NCBI GenBank assembly: GCA_036389395.1 | Contig: DASVPY010000104.1 | Location: 1-64,000 of the forward strand | Direction of reading: 5' to 3' | Length of the DNA: 64,000 bases | Source of the DNA: QHXQ01 sp036389395 | GTDB lineage: Bacteria; Acidobacteriota; Blastocatellia; Pyrinomonadales; Pyrinomonadaceae | Shown: piece after piece, positions 1 to 9,229 of the stretch | Position numbering within the stretch: position 1 is the stretch's first letter | Layout: each line of letters begins with the position of its first letter | The notes under the pieces: model-generated | Seen by the model: the letters and a program-made list of their open reading frames with translations, nothing else | Database searches by the model: none | Told to the model about the DNA's origin: nothing | Translations under genes and position numbers: made by a program

Positions 1-1830
1 CGTCTCCGGCACCACGATGACGCCGTCGTAAAGTCGCCCGCCCGCGCTGAGCGCGACCTGCGAGAAGCTGACGTTCTTCAGCAGTTGGGCGTCCGAGACG
101 AGGTCGAAGGCGTAGCCCGCGTCGAGCAACGTCTGCGCGTCCGCCTGCGTGATGCCCACGTCGTGGCCGCCGCCGACGTGAATCAAGCGCCCCTCCTTGC
201 CCGGCTCCATCCACATGTCGTGCACGGGGTAGTAGAGCAGCACGTCGTTGTCGGCGCGGCCTTGTTGCAGGAACGACTGCGCGCGCGCGATGTAGGCGTT
301 GAGCGTCGAGAAGTTCCGCCACTCCGTAGTCTGCGGGCCGAAGTGGACGGCGGCGTAGAAGAGCCAGCCGGGCCAAGGATCGTCGGGCGGCGAGAAGGCC
401 ATGCCGTGATAGACGACGTGGTTGATGCCGCCGAGGAAGTTGAGATCGACGGCGCGCTTCACGTCGCCGAGCGAGGAGAGGAAGTGCTCGTCGAGCCAGG
501 TGACGGTCTCGGCGGAGGCGAGCGTCTTGCCCGTGACGTTGGCGGCCGAAGAAGCGAACTTCATGCGCACGATGTCCGTGCCTTCGGTTTCGGGGATGTC
601 GCTCGCGGCGTAGAGGTCGAGGATGTTGGCGGGCGAGCCGTGCGACTGGTTGCGGACAAGCGCGCCGCGCCGGTGCGCCCACTCGCGCCACGCCGCGGTG
701 AAGCGGTCGAGCAGCAGATCGGAGACGGTTTCGCGGAAGTCGTGTGTGACGCGGGCGCGCTCGTCTTCGTCGCCGTCGCCTAAGAGCGCGGGCAGGTGTC
801 GGCGCAAGTCGTAGCCGCGGCGCGTCTGGAACTCGGCGAAGAACTTCGGCGTCCAGTCGGATTGCCCCTCCGAGTCGTCCACCTCGTAAGAGTCGTTGAA
901 GAAGGCGCGCAAACCGCGGACGTTGTGGCCGGCGAACGCCTGATCGAATTTCGACAGGTAGTGGCCGAGCGCCTCCGAAGAGAAATGGTCTATGACGTTG
1001 CCCTCGCCGCCGGGCGCGGCGCGCTCGACCATCTTGCCGTGCCACCCCTGAAAGACGGCGTAGAGTTTCCAACGACCGGGCGGGGCGACCCAATCGAGCG
1101 TGCCGTCCGCGCCGACGCGCGCGGTGAGATCGAGCGCTTCGCCGCCGTTCGAGTAAGCCATCAACGCTTGCAGCGGGAGCGGCTTGGCGAAGCGGACTTG
1201 ATCGAGCGCCAGCTCTTGCAGGTTCGGGTTCGCGCTGACGGGGTCGCGCAGGTCTTCGATGTTCGGGCGGCGGCCGACCGCGCGCACGAGCGGCTTCTGC
1301 ACGAGCCGGACGGGTGCGCCCAGGCGCGCGCCGCCGTTCACTTCGTAGGTCTTGGCGACCAAATCCTTGCAGGCGTCTTCAGCACCGACCCAGGGGCCGC
1401 CGAAGGGCCAGCCCGTGCCCGTCGCCATGTCAACGCCGAGCCGGAGGCGCGACGCCTCGCGCAAGGTGTGTTCGAGCAACGCGACCCAGGCGGGCGAGAG
1501 GAAGGGGATGAAGCGATCCTCCGCGCCGCGCACGCCGTAGATGGGCGTCAACTCCAAGCCGCCCAGGCCGGCCTGCTCATACTTCTCCAACTCGGTCGTG
1601 AGGTCGCGCCGGTTGACGGCGTTGCCGAGCCACCACCAGCGCGCCCACGGCTTCGCCTGACTGGTGACGCGCGGCCACGCGAGCGCCGCCGCGGCCGCCG
1701 CCGGCCGCTGTGCCGCGGCCCGGCCGCGCCGCGCGCCCTGCGCGCCGACGCCCGCGGGCGCGAGCAGGTGTACGACGAGCAACAGCGCGGCGCAGGCGCG
1801 CGCCCTCTTGTGTCCGTTCGGCTTCGTCAC
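1..1830 (-). CDS. GH106-type alpha-L-rhamnosidase, C-terminus cut by window edge
   Basis: Secreted glycoside hydrolase predicted to remove alpha-L-rhamnose from rhamnogalacturonan oligosaccharides. The 610 residues visible begin with GTG at 1830 and a signal peptide (about residues 1-30). They then show WWWLGN (65-70) and TGTGWPFGGPW (137-147), which I recognise as the N-terminal part of GH106 rhamnosidases; full members are usually over 900 residues, so the C-terminal part lies outside the window. The GTG overlaps the TGA of the PL11 lyase gene (GTGA, 1827-1830), implying translational coupling in an esterase-lyase-rhamnosidase chain. Family assignment is from remembered motifs; I did not assign catalytic residues. 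Confidence 0.85.
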   Translation of the reverse strand, partial: MTKPNGHKRARACAALLLVVHLLAPAGVGAQGARRGRAAAQRPAAAAAALAWPRVTSQAKPWARWWWLGNAVNRRDLTTELEKYEQAGLGGLELTPIYGVRGAEDRFIPFLSPAWVALLEHTLREASRLRLGVDMATGTGWPFGGPWVGAEDACKDLVAKTYEVNGGARLGAPVRLVQKPLVRAVGRRPNIEDLRDPVSANPNLQELALDQVRFAKPLPLQALMAYSNGGEALDLTARVGADGTLDWVAPPGRWKLYAVFQGWHGKMVERAAPGGEGNVIDHFSSEALGHYLSKFDQAFAGHNVRGLRAFFNDSYEVDDSEGQSDWTPKFFAEFQTRRGYDLRRHLPALLGDGDEDERARVTHDFRETVSDLLLDRFTAAWREWAHRRGALVRNQSHGSPANILDLYAASDIPETEGTDIVRMKFASSAANVTGKTLASAETVTWLDEHFLSSLGDVKRAVDLNFLGGINHVVYHGMAFSPPDDPWPGWLFYAAVHFGPQTTEWRNFSTLNAYIARAQSFLQQGRADNDVLLYYPVHDMWMEPGKEGRLIHVGGGHDVGITQADAQTLLDAGYAFDLVSDAQLLKNVSFSQVALSAGGRLYDGVIVVPET

Positions 1831-3821
1831 CTTCTCTCTCCTTCCACTTCGGCCCGCGGCTTACTTGATCGCACCGGCACGATGTTGGGGCGCGGCGGCG
1901 GCTTCATGCCCGCGCCGACGAAGAAGCTTGTGTGCGGCGGCTGGTTGTAGGCGACGTTCTGCCACGCGACGCTCAGGCGGTACTGGGGGTCGTGCATGAA
2001 GGTGTAGAAGCGGTGCGCGGTCGGGATGGTGGTCGTGTAGACGCGCAGCTCCGTGTTGTCGGCCGCGCGCCAGACGACCTCCTCGCGCCAGTCGCCGAAG
2101 AGATCGGCGGAGAGCGCGGGCGTCGCCTTCGAGCCGTTGTTCCACGCGCAGCCTTCGGCGTTGAGCAGTGTGGTCTCGGTCGCGTCCGCCCAGTTCCACT
2201 TGGCGATGTAGTTGCGGTCGAGCAGTTCGCTCAAGGTGTCGCCGTCCCAGTAGACGCCGAAGTTGCAGGAGCGCGGCGTGCGTTGCGAGACGACGCGCCC
2301 GCGCGCGTCGAAGAGGCCGAAGATGTCCGCGCCGCGCACCCAGCACTCGAACCCCTGGTGGCGCGGGTCTATGTCGAGGCAGAGACCGCGGCCCGGCCCC
2401 TCGCCGTCTTCGCCGGCCTTGACCGAGGGCTTCTGCCAGATGATGCGACCCGTGCGCGCGTCGCGGAAGCTCGCGCCCGCGTCGTCGAAACGTTCTTGTA
2501 TGTCGAAGACTTCGAGACCGGGGCGCAGCGGGTCTAGATCGGACAGGTGCAGCGCGTCGCCGTGGCCGAGGCCGGTGGAATAAAGACCTTTCCCGTCGTC
2601 GTCTATCGCGCACGCGCCGTAGACGATCTCGTCGCGCCCGTCGCCGTCCACGTCGCCGACGCTCAGGTTGTGGTTGCCCTGCCCGCTGTAAGCGCGGTTG
2701 CCGGGCGTGCCGTCCTCGCTGTCGAACGTCCAGACGCGCGTGAGCTTGCCGCCGCGCCAGTTCCAGGCCGTCAGGACGGTGCGCGTGTAGTAGCCGCGCG
2801 CCATGACGAGACTCGGCCGGTGGCCGTCGAGATAAGCGACGCAGGCGAGGAAGCGGTCAACGCGGTTGCCGTAGCCGTCGCCCCAGACGGCGGCCAACTC
2901 TTCCGCCGTCGGGTCGGGCTTCGTCGGGTGGCGCGGCGGGATGAAGTCGGTCGTGGCGAGCGCCGCGCCCGTGAGGCCGTCGAAGACGGTGAGGTATTCC
3001 GGCCCCTTGAGGATGTAGCCGGCGACGCTGTGCCGACCAGAGCGGAAGGCGGCGGACGCGCCTTCGGGGCTGCGCCAGTCGGCGTCGGCGTCGCCGATGA
3101 CTTTGCCGCGGCCGTCGCGTGTGCCGTCTGCCGTCTTGCAGGCGACCTCGGCGCGGCCGTCGCCGTCGAGATCGTAGACGATGAACTGCGTGTAGTGCGC
3201 GCCCTCGCGGATGTTGCGGCCGAGGTTGATCGACCAGAGCAGCGTGCCGTCGAGCTTGTAAGCTTGAAGGACGGGTTCGGTCGTGAAGCCGGCGCTGCCG
3301 TTGTCGCGCCCGCGCCCGACCATGTGGACGACCAACTCGTATTCGCCGTCGCCGTCCAGATCGCCGACCGAGGCGTCGTTGGGGCTGTAGCCCTGCGGCG
3401 GGCGCACGGGGATCGAGAGGTACTGGCGCGCGGGCGTGTTTGCCTTCAGAGTGAAAGGCGCGCTCGCCTCCTGTTCGCGCCCGCGCAGCACCGCGCGGAC
3501 GGTGTAAGCGTGCGAGTGCGCGGGGTCGGCCTTGTCGTCAACGAAGTTGGTCGGGCCGGTGATTGGCTTGTCGTTGAGTTTGACGGGGCGCGCGCCGTCG
3601 GCCGCGCGGTAGAGGTTGAAGGCGACGGCGTCGGGGTCTGTGCCGAGCAGACGCCAGCCGATCCAGACGCGCCCGTCCGCCTGCCTGACAGCGACCACGC
3701 CGCGACCCAGATGCTCCATCTGCCTCTGCGCGCCCGCGCGGGCCGGCCAGATGAGCGCCGCGACGGCGACGGCGAAGACCGCCGACGTTCGGCGCAGCGC
3801 GGTTTGTGTCGCGGTCGTCAT
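1827..3821 (-). CDS. Rhamnogalacturonan lyase, PL11 family
   Basis: Secreted lyase predicted to cleave the rhamnose-galacturonate backbone of rhamnogalacturonan-I by beta-elimination. The 664-residue protein has a signal peptide (about 1-31), an N-terminal beta domain starting at HLGRGVVAVRQ, and a propeller-like region with repeated Asp-rich calcium loops such as GDLDGDGEYELVV and YDLDGDGRAEVACKTADGT. These are typical of PL11 (YesW/YesX-like) lyases and the length fits the family. Its ATG overlaps the stop of the upstream CE12 esterase (ATGA, 3818-3821), and its own stop overlaps the rhamnosidase GTG. The order deacetylase, lyase, rhamnosidase matches a substrate-processing sequence. Confidence 0.93.
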   Translation of the reverse strand: MTTATQTALRRTSAVFAVAVAALIWPARAGAQRQMEHLGRGVVAVRQADGRVWIGWRLLGTDPDAVAFNLYRAADGARPVKLNDKPITGPTNFVDDKADPAHSHAYTVRAVLRGREQEASAPFTLKANTPARQYLSIPVRPPQGYSPNDASVGDLDGDGEYELVVHMVGRGRDNGSAGFTTEPVLQAYKLDGTLLWSINLGRNIREGAHYTQFIVYDLDGDGRAEVACKTADGTRDGRGKVIGDADADWRSPEGASAAFRSGRHSVAGYILKGPEYLTVFDGLTGAALATTDFIPPRHPTKPDPTAEELAAVWGDGYGNRVDRFLACVAYLDGHRPSLVMARGYYTRTVLTAWNWRGGKLTRVWTFDSEDGTPGNRAYSGQGNHNLSVGDVDGDGRDEIVYGACAIDDDGKGLYSTGLGHGDALHLSDLDPLRPGLEVFDIQERFDDAGASFRDARTGRIIWQKPSVKAGEDGEGPGRGLCLDIDPRHQGFECWVRGADIFGLFDARGRVVSQRTPRSCNFGVYWDGDTLSELLDRNYIAKWNWADATETTLLNAEGCAWNNGSKATPALSADLFGDWREEVVWRAADNTELRVYTTTIPTAHRFYTFMHDPQYRLSVAWQNVAYNQPPHTSFFVGAGMKPPPRPNIVPVRSSKPRAEVEGERR

Positions 3822-4741
3822 GTTCGATGCGGCCGCGCGGTCTTGTGGGCGGCGACCGCGCGGCCGCGCGCGGAAAAGTATTTGCCGAACGGGTTGCCCT
3901 TCAGACCTTTCAGCCCGGCGACGACCGCGGCGGCGTTGAACTCCGCGCCCGCCGGACTGGTGTGCGTGTGGTCGGGGCCGAAGAGCGCCTTGACCCGCTC
4001 CGCGCCCAGCGCCTCGTAGCGGTCGGCGACGATGGTCGTCAGGTCAACGAACGGGACGCCCGCCGCGCGCGCCAACTCTTCGGCCCACGCGCGGAACTGG
4101 CCGGAGCCGCGCTCGACCCGGCCGTCCTGCCAGATGTTGCGCACCGTGAGCGAGAGGACGACGGGCTTCGCACCTTTCGCCTTCACGTCCGCGATGAACT
4201 TGCGGTTGTACCAGCCGAAGGTGTGGACGACCTCTCTGCGCCCGTCCGGCGTCGTCACCTCCCGCGTCTCTTCGCCGAGGCCGGGCAGCGAGCCGCGCGC
4301 GCGCCCCGTGTCGAGCGGGCCGCCGTCGTTGTGGCCGAACTGTATGAGCACGAAGTCGCCCGGCTTCACGTCCTGCAAAACTTTCGCCCACAGCCCTTCG
4401 GTCAGAAACGTCCGGCTGCTGCGGCCGGCGCGCGCGCGGTTGAGGACGTTGATCTTGGCGGGATCGAAATAAGCGACGAACGGGTCGCCCCAGCCCTGCG
4501 CGCCGTTGGCCGAGTTGTTGGCCGTCGAGTCGCCGACGACAAAGAGCGTCGGGAGTTTCGGGTTGACGGGGCGCTCGTCGGCCGGGCGCGGCGTCGGCGT
4601 CGGCTCGACGGTCTGCGCCCGCGCCGCGGCGGGCAGCAGGCAGAGGACGCAGGCGCAGACGAACAGGGCCGCGCGGGTCGTCAATCCGGCGCGGCGGCGT
4701 CTGCACCTGACGCGGGGTCGCATCCGCTCGCTCCTCTTCAT
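3818..4741 (-). CDS. Rhamnogalacturonan acetylesterase, CE12/GDSL family
   Basis: SGNH-fold esterase predicted to remove O-acetyl groups from rhamnogalacturonan so that the neighbouring lyase can act. It has 307 residues with a basic N-terminus and a signal peptide (about residues 20-43). Catalytic blocks visible are VVGDSTANN (Ser72), the QFGHND block, and DHTHTSPAG with Asp257 and His260. The length is close to other CE12 enzymes. It lies 39 bases downstream of the sialate-type esterase gene and its stop overlaps the PL11 start, so the genes are probably co-transcribed. A second, longer CE12 gene lies at 34470-35801. Confidence 0.9.
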   Translation of the reverse strand: MKRSERMRPRVRCRRRRAGLTTRAALFVCACVLCLLPAAARAQTVEPTPTPRPADERPVNPKLPTLFVVGDSTANNSANGAQGWGDPFVAYFDPAKINVLNRARAGRSSRTFLTEGLWAKVLQDVKPGDFVLIQFGHNDGGPLDTGRARGSLPGLGEETREVTTPDGRREVVHTFGWYNRKFIADVKAKGAKPVVLSLTVRNIWQDGRVERGSGQFRAWAEELARAAGVPFVDLTTIVADRYEALGAERVKALFGPDHTHTSPAGAEFNAAAVVAGLKGLKGNPFGKYFSARGRAVAAHKTARPHRT

Positions 4742-4780
4742 CAGAGACTCGCTCCTCTTTCGTCCGCGGCGCGCGGGCGC

Positions 4781-6361
4781 TCAACGCTGCCCGTCGGTCG
4801 GGCCGGGCCAGTCGTCCGTGCGGAACGGCGCGGCGGGCAGCCCCGTGTCGTTCGTCAGGTTGGGGTGGCGCGGGTTGTTGTTGAAGGCGTAGCGCGCGGC
4901 GACGGGCGCGGCGACGGCCGGCGACCAGACCTCGACCCGATCCTTGCCCACGATGCGCGCCTCGGCCCAATGCCACTTGCGGTCGGCCCCTGCGACGGCG
5001 AACTCGTCCAGCTTGTCGCCGTCGCGGACGCGCAAGCCCTTCCCCACGTCATCGAACTTGAGGACGAGCTTCGAGCCGTTGACCTTCAACTCGCGGAACA
5101 TCGGCCCCGTCGCGGTCAACCGTCGCCCGTACACGTCTGCGAGCGCCCAGCGGGCCATGCGCCGGCCCACGTCGAGCTTGTTCTTCGGGTGGATGTCGTG
5201 CGCCTCGCCGATGTCTATGGTGACGATCAGACCGGCGTTGCGCGTGGCGACGGCGGCGCGGCGCTGCCACTCGCGCAGGTGACTCCAAGCTTCGTCGGCC
5301 GGCTCGGCCTTCGGGTCGCGGTAGTTGGGCAGTTGCACGATGCCGAAGGGGAAGTCGCCCTGCCCCCAGCGTTCGCGCCAAGCGCGGATCATGGTCGGCA
5401 GCAGAATGCCGTACTGTTGCGCGCGCGCTTCGTTCGACTCGCCCTGATACCAGAACGCGCCGCGGACGGGGAACGGGATGAGCGGCGCGATCATGCCGTC
5501 GTAGATCGAGGCGGCGATGCGGTACTCGCGCAGCGCGTCGGGCACGGGCGGCGAGGGCGACGGACGCGCGCCCGCGGCCCGCGCCTTGTCGGCCTGCTCG
5601 CGCCACTGTCTGATCTGCTCCTCGTACTCGACCTTCACGCGCGCCCGCTCCTCGTCCCAGACCTTCGTCCGCTCGACCGTGGCCTTGAGTTCCGCGTCGG
5701 CGAGCAGGTACTCGACCGGCGTCCAAGCCTCGGCCTGCGAGCCGCCGTAAGAAGAGTTGATGACGCCAACGGGCACGCCCAACTCCTGCTGCAACTCGAC
5801 GGCGAAGTAGTAGCCGGCGGCGGAAAACTCGCGGACGGATTCGGGCGCGCAAGGCTGCCAGGTGGCGAGCGGCGGCGGCTTGTGCTTGAAGGCGACCTGC
5901 CGGCTCACGTTGAAGAGGCGGATGAGCGGGTGGTTCGCGGCCGCGATGGCGGCGGCCGCCTCACGCGTCTCGGCCAGCGTGAACTGTATGTTCGACTGGC
6001 CGGCGACGAGCCACACTTCGCCGACGAGCACGTCCTTCAACTCGATCTTGTTCGTGCCGCTGACGGTCAGCGTGGCGGGCGTCGCGTTGGCCTTGAGCGG
6101 GTCGAGCCAGACCAGCCAGCGGCCGTCGCCGCCGGCCAGCGTCTTCTTCGTCTGGCCCGCGAAGCTGACCGTGACGGTCTCGCCCGGCGCGGCGCGGCCC
6201 CACACGGGCACGCGCACGCCGCGCTGCAAGACCATCGCGTCGGCGAGCACGTCGGGCAGCGCGACCTCGGCGCGCGCGACGGCGGGCGCGGCGAGCACGA
6301 GCGCCGCGGCCCAGAGCGCGGCGGCAAGGTACGCGAACCTGTGCGACAGAGCGGGGCGCAT
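4781..6361 (-). CDS. Sialate O-acetylesterase-like carbohydrate esterase
   Basis: Secreted or periplasmic SGNH-hydrolase-fold esterase of 526 residues. A signal peptide (about 1-31) precedes an N-terminal beta domain (VLADAMVLQRGVRVPVWG). The catalytic serine block VAGQSN has Ser123, and the second half carries the sialate-esterase signature region ending around DIHPKNKLDVGRRMA. Although the family is named for sialate, members in pectin loci probably deacetylate plant glycans; that substrate is inferred from context. It is the first gene of the left-pointing unit. A near-perfect LacI-type operator (6392-6407) sits 31-46 bases upstream of its ATG, where a repressor would be expected to block transcription. 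Confidence 0.87.
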   Translation of the reverse strand: MRPALSHRFAYLAAALWAAALVLAAPAVARAEVALPDVLADAMVLQRGVRVPVWGRAAPGETVTVSFAGQTKKTLAGGDGRWLVWLDPLKANATPATLTVSGTNKIELKDVLVGEVWLVAGQSNIQFTLAETREAAAAIAAANHPLIRLFNVSRQVAFKHKPPPLATWQPCAPESVREFSAAGYYFAVELQQELGVPVGVINSSYGGSQAEAWTPVEYLLADAELKATVERTKVWDEERARVKVEYEEQIRQWREQADKARAAGARPSPSPPVPDALREYRIAASIYDGMIAPLIPFPVRGAFWYQGESNEARAQQYGILLPTMIRAWRERWGQGDFPFGIVQLPNYRDPKAEPADEAWSHLREWQRRAAVATRNAGLIVTIDIGEAHDIHPKNKLDVGRRMARWALADVYGRRLTATGPMFRELKVNGSKLVLKFDDVGKGLRVRDGDKLDEFAVAGADRKWHWAEARIVGKDRVEVWSPAVAAPVAARYAFNNNPRHPNLTNDTGLPAAPFRTDDWPGPTDGQR

Positions 6362-6391
6362 GACGAACAGTCTCCGAAAGAGAATGAAACG

Positions 6392-6407
6392 GGTAAAGCG
6401 GTTTACC
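6392..6407. promoter_or_regulatory. LacI-family operator candidate upstream of esterase/lyase unit
   Basis: GGTAAAGCGGTTTACC is a palindrome around a central CG, with one mismatched pair, and fits GTNAANCGNTTNAC at all ten defined positions. Central-CG palindromes of this shape are typical of LacI-family operators. It lies just upstream of the start at 6361. The LacI regulator at 12034 is the obvious candidate ligand. Confidence 0.7.
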
Positions 6408-6571
6408 GGGTGCGGACACCGTGGCCGCCTCCGGCGCGCGCCTGCCCTTCAATCCTGTGCGCTGTTTCTGGCTTGGGGACTTTGATTATAAACACAGTCG
6501 GGGCGTTAATGCGAAGCAGAGGGGCACGGGGCGTGGTTCAGGTTGAGGTGGAGAGCCGGCGTGCGGCCGGG

Positions 6572-6656
6572 TTAACACAGAGTACATAGAGTAGGCACAG
6601 AGGGCACAGTTAAAGACTCTGTGTCCTCTGTGTGACCTCTGTGCCCTCTGTGTTAA
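6572..6656. repeat. Inverted repeat built from CACAGAGG units
   Basis: The ends are a perfect 11-base inverted pair, TTAACACAGAG at 6572-6582 and CTCTGTGTTAA at 6646-6656. The interior repeats CACAGAGG-like units, on one strand in the left half and the other in the right half, so the transcript could form a long hairpin. A related element occurs at 35852-35927. Confidence 0.75.
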
Positions 6657-6847
6657 ATCTGCGCGCGCCAACCGCTCAAGCTCGAACGAAACCACTTCCT
6701 GCCTTCGGCCTGGCTTGCAAAAAGGCCGGAGTTAAAGTAGAAGGCAAGTATTCAGAATTAAAGAATTCTATTTGACAGTCCCCCGCGACGGACTCTGACG
6801 GACTGCTGCGCCGCGGCGTGGCGCGCGCCCGTCTACCGCCGCGCGCT

Positions 6848-6861
6848 GTTAACCGCTTGCC
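6848..6861. promoter_or_regulatory. LacI-family operator candidate upstream of ABC permease
   Basis: GTTAACCGCTTGCC matches GTNAANCGNTTNAC at nine of ten defined positions and lies about 75 bases before the permease start at 6937. It is nearly identical to the perfect site at 13251-13264. Confidence 0.6.
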
Positions 6862-6936
6862 CCGCCCCCGCTGTCAACCAGCGCCGTTGACGCCACGACG
6901 CGGCAGTCCCGCGCCTCGCGGCCGAGAGACACCGGC

Positions 6937-7890
6937 ATGAAGAAAGAACTCGGAACGTTCCTGCTGCTCGTGGGGCTGTGCGTCGTCGTCGCCATCCTGA
7001 ACCCGCGCTTCCTCGCGCCGGCCAACTTGCAGAACATGGCGCGGCTCATCGGCGCGTACGGCATCTTCAGCATCGGGCTGGGGCTGGTCATCATCACGGG
7101 TGGCATCGATCTCTCCGTCGGGTCGGTCTTCGCGCTCCTGGGCGTGCTGCTCTCGATGATGCTCGTGGACTGGGGCTGGCCGAGCCTGGTGGCCGTGCCG
7201 GCGACCATCGCCGTCGCCACCGCCCTGGGCGCGCTCCACGGACTGCTGATCACGAAGGTGCGCGTGCAGCCCTTCATCGTCACGCTCTGCGGGCTGCTCT
7301 TCTACCGCGGGCTGGCCCGCTTCATCTCGAACGACGAGACGAAAGGGTTCGGCAACGCCGCCGGGTTCGAGACGCTGCGCAACCTGGCGACGGGGAGTCT
7401 GTTCGGCGTGCCGACGCCGTTCGTGCTGCTCGTGCTCATTAGCGTCGTGATGTGGGTCGTGCTGCACCGCTCGGTCTACGGCCGCTACCTGTTCGCCGTG
7501 GGCCGTAACGAGGTGGCGGCGCGCTACTCCGGCATCAACTCGGACAAGATCGTGGCGAGCGCCTACATCATCCTGGGCGCGCTGGTCGGCGTCGCCGGCA
7601 TCGTCTTCGCCTTCTACACCAACTCGATCTCGCCGTCGTCGCACGGGAACTTTTTCGAGCTGTACGGCATCGCGGCGGCGGTGCTGGGCGGCTGTAGCTT
7701 GCGCGGCGGCGAGGGATCGGTCATCGGCGTCCTGATCGGCACGGCGCTGCTGCAAGTCTTACAGAACTTGGTCAACCTGCTGGGCATCCCCTCGTCGCTC
7801 AACTTCGCGGTGATGGGCGCGGTCATCCTCGTCGGCGTCATCGCCGACCAGGTCTTGCAGCGCCGGGCGGCGCGGGTGAAGTTAAAGTAG
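6937..7890 (+). CDS. CUT2-family sugar ABC transporter permease (RbsC-like)
   Basis: Inner-membrane permease of 317 residues with about nine or ten hydrophobic segments. It carries the ribose/galactose/xylose-type signature around VIITGGIDLSVGSVFALLG and a C-terminal GEGSVIGVLIGTALLQVLQNLVNLLG stretch. With the binding protein at 9230 and the ATPase at 10360 it makes a complete CUT2 importer. The sugar cannot be read from sequence; the mutarotase between the subunits suggests an aldose released from pectin side chains such as galactose or arabinose. An operator candidate about 75 bases upstream suggests control by the locus LacI regulator. Confidence 0.9.
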   Translation: MKKELGTFLLLVGLCVVVAILNPRFLAPANLQNMARLIGAYGIFSIGLGLVIITGGIDLSVGSVFALLGVLLSMMLVDWGWPSLVAVPATIAVATALGALHGLLITKVRVQPFIVTLCGLLFYRGLARFISNDETKGFGNAAGFETLRNLATGSLFGVPTPFVLLVLISVVMWVVLHRSVYGRYLFAVGRNEVAARYSGINSDKIVASAYIILGALVGVAGIVFAFYTNSISPSSHGNFFELYGIAAAVLGGCSLRGGEGSVIGVLIGTALLQVLQNLVNLLGIPSSLNFAVMGAVILVGVIADQVLQRRAARVKLK

Positions 7891-7929
7891 ACGAGGGACG
7901 GCCGGCGACGGCGCGGCCGCAGAGAGACG

Positions 7930-9081
7930 ATGAACGTGGCGACGAACAAACTGCGCGCGCTCCTGCTGCTCGGCGCGAGCGTGCTGCTCTTGTGCGGGGC
8001 CGGCGGCCAGCGGCGACCGCCGAGGGTGCAGAAGGAAGACTTCGGGCAGACGGCCGACGGGCAGCGCGTCGAACTCTACACGCTGACGAACCGGCGCGGC
8101 GTCGAAGTCAAGATCATGACTTACGGCGCGACCGTCGTCTCGCTCAAAGTGCCCGACCGCGCGTGCCGGTTCGCCGACGTGGTGCTCGGCTTCGACCGCG
8201 TCGCCGACTACGAGAAGGACACGCACTACGTCGGCCCCGTCGTCGGTCGTTACGCCAACCGCATCGCCAAGGGACGCTTCAAGCTCAACGGCGTCGAGTA
8301 CAAGCTGGCCGTCAACAACGGCGAGAACCACCTGCACGGCGGTCTCAAAGGCTTCGACAAAGTGGTCTGGCAGGCCCGCCCCTTGCGGACGCCCGCCGGG
8401 GCCGCGGTCGAACTCACGTACCTGAGCCGAGACGGCGAAGAGAACTATCCGGGCAACCTCTCCGTGCGCGTCACGTACACGCTGACCGAGCGCGACGAGT
8501 TGCGGATTGACTACGCGGCGACAACCGACAAGGACACGGTCGTCAACCTCACGAACCATTCCTACTTCAACCTCGCCGGCGCAGGCAGCGGCGACATACT
8601 CGGCCACGTCCTTCAGATCAACGCCGACCGTTTCACCCCGACCGACGCCGGCTCGATCCCGACCGGCGAGTTGCGCGGCGTCCGCGGCACGCCGTTCGAC
8701 TTCAACCGCCCGACCGCCATCGGCGCGCGCATCAACCAACGGGACGAGCAGTTGCAGTTCGGCAGCGGCTACGATCACAACTTCGTCGTCCGGGGGCGGC
8801 CGGGCGTGCTGCGCCCGGCCGCCACGGTCTTCGAGCCGACGACGGGGCGCGTGCTGGAAGTGCTGACGACCGAACCCGGCGTGCAGTTCTACGCGGGCAA
8901 CTTCCTCGACGACAACACCGTCGGCAAGAATGGGAAGGCGTACCCGCGCCGCACCGGCTTCTGCCTTGAGACACAACACTACCCCGACTCGCCCAACAAG
9001 CCGCACTTCCCCTCGACCGTCCTGCGGCGCGGCGGGCAGTACCGGACGACGACCGTCTACAGGTTTAGCAGTAAGCAGTAG
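7930..9081 (+). CDS. galM: Aldose 1-epimerase (galactose mutarotase), exported
   Basis: Predicted to interconvert alpha and beta anomers of aldoses such as galactose. It has 383 residues with an N-terminal signal sequence (about 1-26), so it probably acts in the periplasm, unlike the cytoplasmic E. coli GalM. Family motifs visible are GPVVGRYANRIAKGRF, NNGENHLHGG, LTNHSYFNLAG and the C-terminal FCLETQHYPDSPNKP. It lies between the permease and the binding-protein gene of the same importer, which suggests it prepares the imported anomer. The last codons (FSSKQ, stop) are formed by the start of a heptamer-repeat array. Confidence 0.92.
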   Translation: MNVATNKLRALLLLGASVLLLCGAGGQRRPPRVQKEDFGQTADGQRVELYTLTNRRGVEVKIMTYGATVVSLKVPDRACRFADVVLGFDRVADYEKDTHYVGPVVGRYANRIAKGRFKLNGVEYKLAVNNGENHLHGGLKGFDKVVWQARPLRTPAGAAVELTYLSRDGEENYPGNLSVRVTYTLTERDELRIDYAATTDKDTVVNLTNHSYFNLAGAGSGDILGHVLQINADRFTPTDAGSIPTGELRGVRGTPFDFNRPTAIGARINQRDEQLQFGSGYDHNFVVRGRPGVLRPAATVFEPTTGRVLEVLTTEPGVQFYAGNFLDDNTVGKNGKAYPRRTGFCLETQHYPDSPNKPHFPSTVLRRGGQYRTTTVYRFSSKQ

Positions 9082-9116
9082 GCAGTGGTCGGTGGGCAGT
9101 GGTCAGTGGTCAGTGA
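9068..9116. repeat. Heptamer-repeat array (GCAGTRG/TCAGTGG type)
   Basis: About seven tandem, degenerate seven-base units (AGCAGTA, GGCAGTG, GTCAGTG and similar) start inside the last codons of the mutarotase gene and run into the intergenic space. It is one of at least eight such arrays in the window. Confidence 0.8.
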
Positions 9117-9200
9117 GGGGTGCTCGATTACGAGCGACGCAGACGGCTTTAGCAGATTAGAGATGCAGGTAGCTTGAGCAGATTTCTGTCGGGTGCTGCG

Positions 9201-9215
9201 CCTGGAAATTCCAGG
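9201..9215. other. Perfect 7-base palindrome just before the binding-protein RBS
   Basis: CCTGGAAATTCCAGG has two perfect 7-base arms around a single central base and ends a few bases before the AGGAGAAGGA ribosome-binding site of the gene at 9230. It could be an operator or a small hairpin; nothing identifies a ligand. Confidence 0.35.
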
Positions 9216-9229
9216 CAGAGGAGAAGGAC

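Larger units (their letters stand above)
6362..6936. other. Divergent intergenic region between esterase unit and ABC transporter
   Basis: The 575-base gap has no convincing gene. It holds two LacI-type operator matches near its two ends (6392-6407 and 6848-6861), each within 90 bases of the gene it would control, and a repetitive inverted element (6572-6656). Near 6757-6772 an AT-rich AGAATT-AAAG-AATTCT hairpin is followed by TTGACA (about 6774), but I could not pair this with a good -10 box. Confidence 0.6.

Noticed and set aside
3806..6589. A 927-codon plus-strand open frame across the esterase genes, and other very long antisense frames (for example 24221-27913, 30809-32554)
   Set aside because: They are antisense or out-of-frame shadows of well-supported genes, rich in Arg/Ala/Val as expected of high-GC DNA, with no family motifs.
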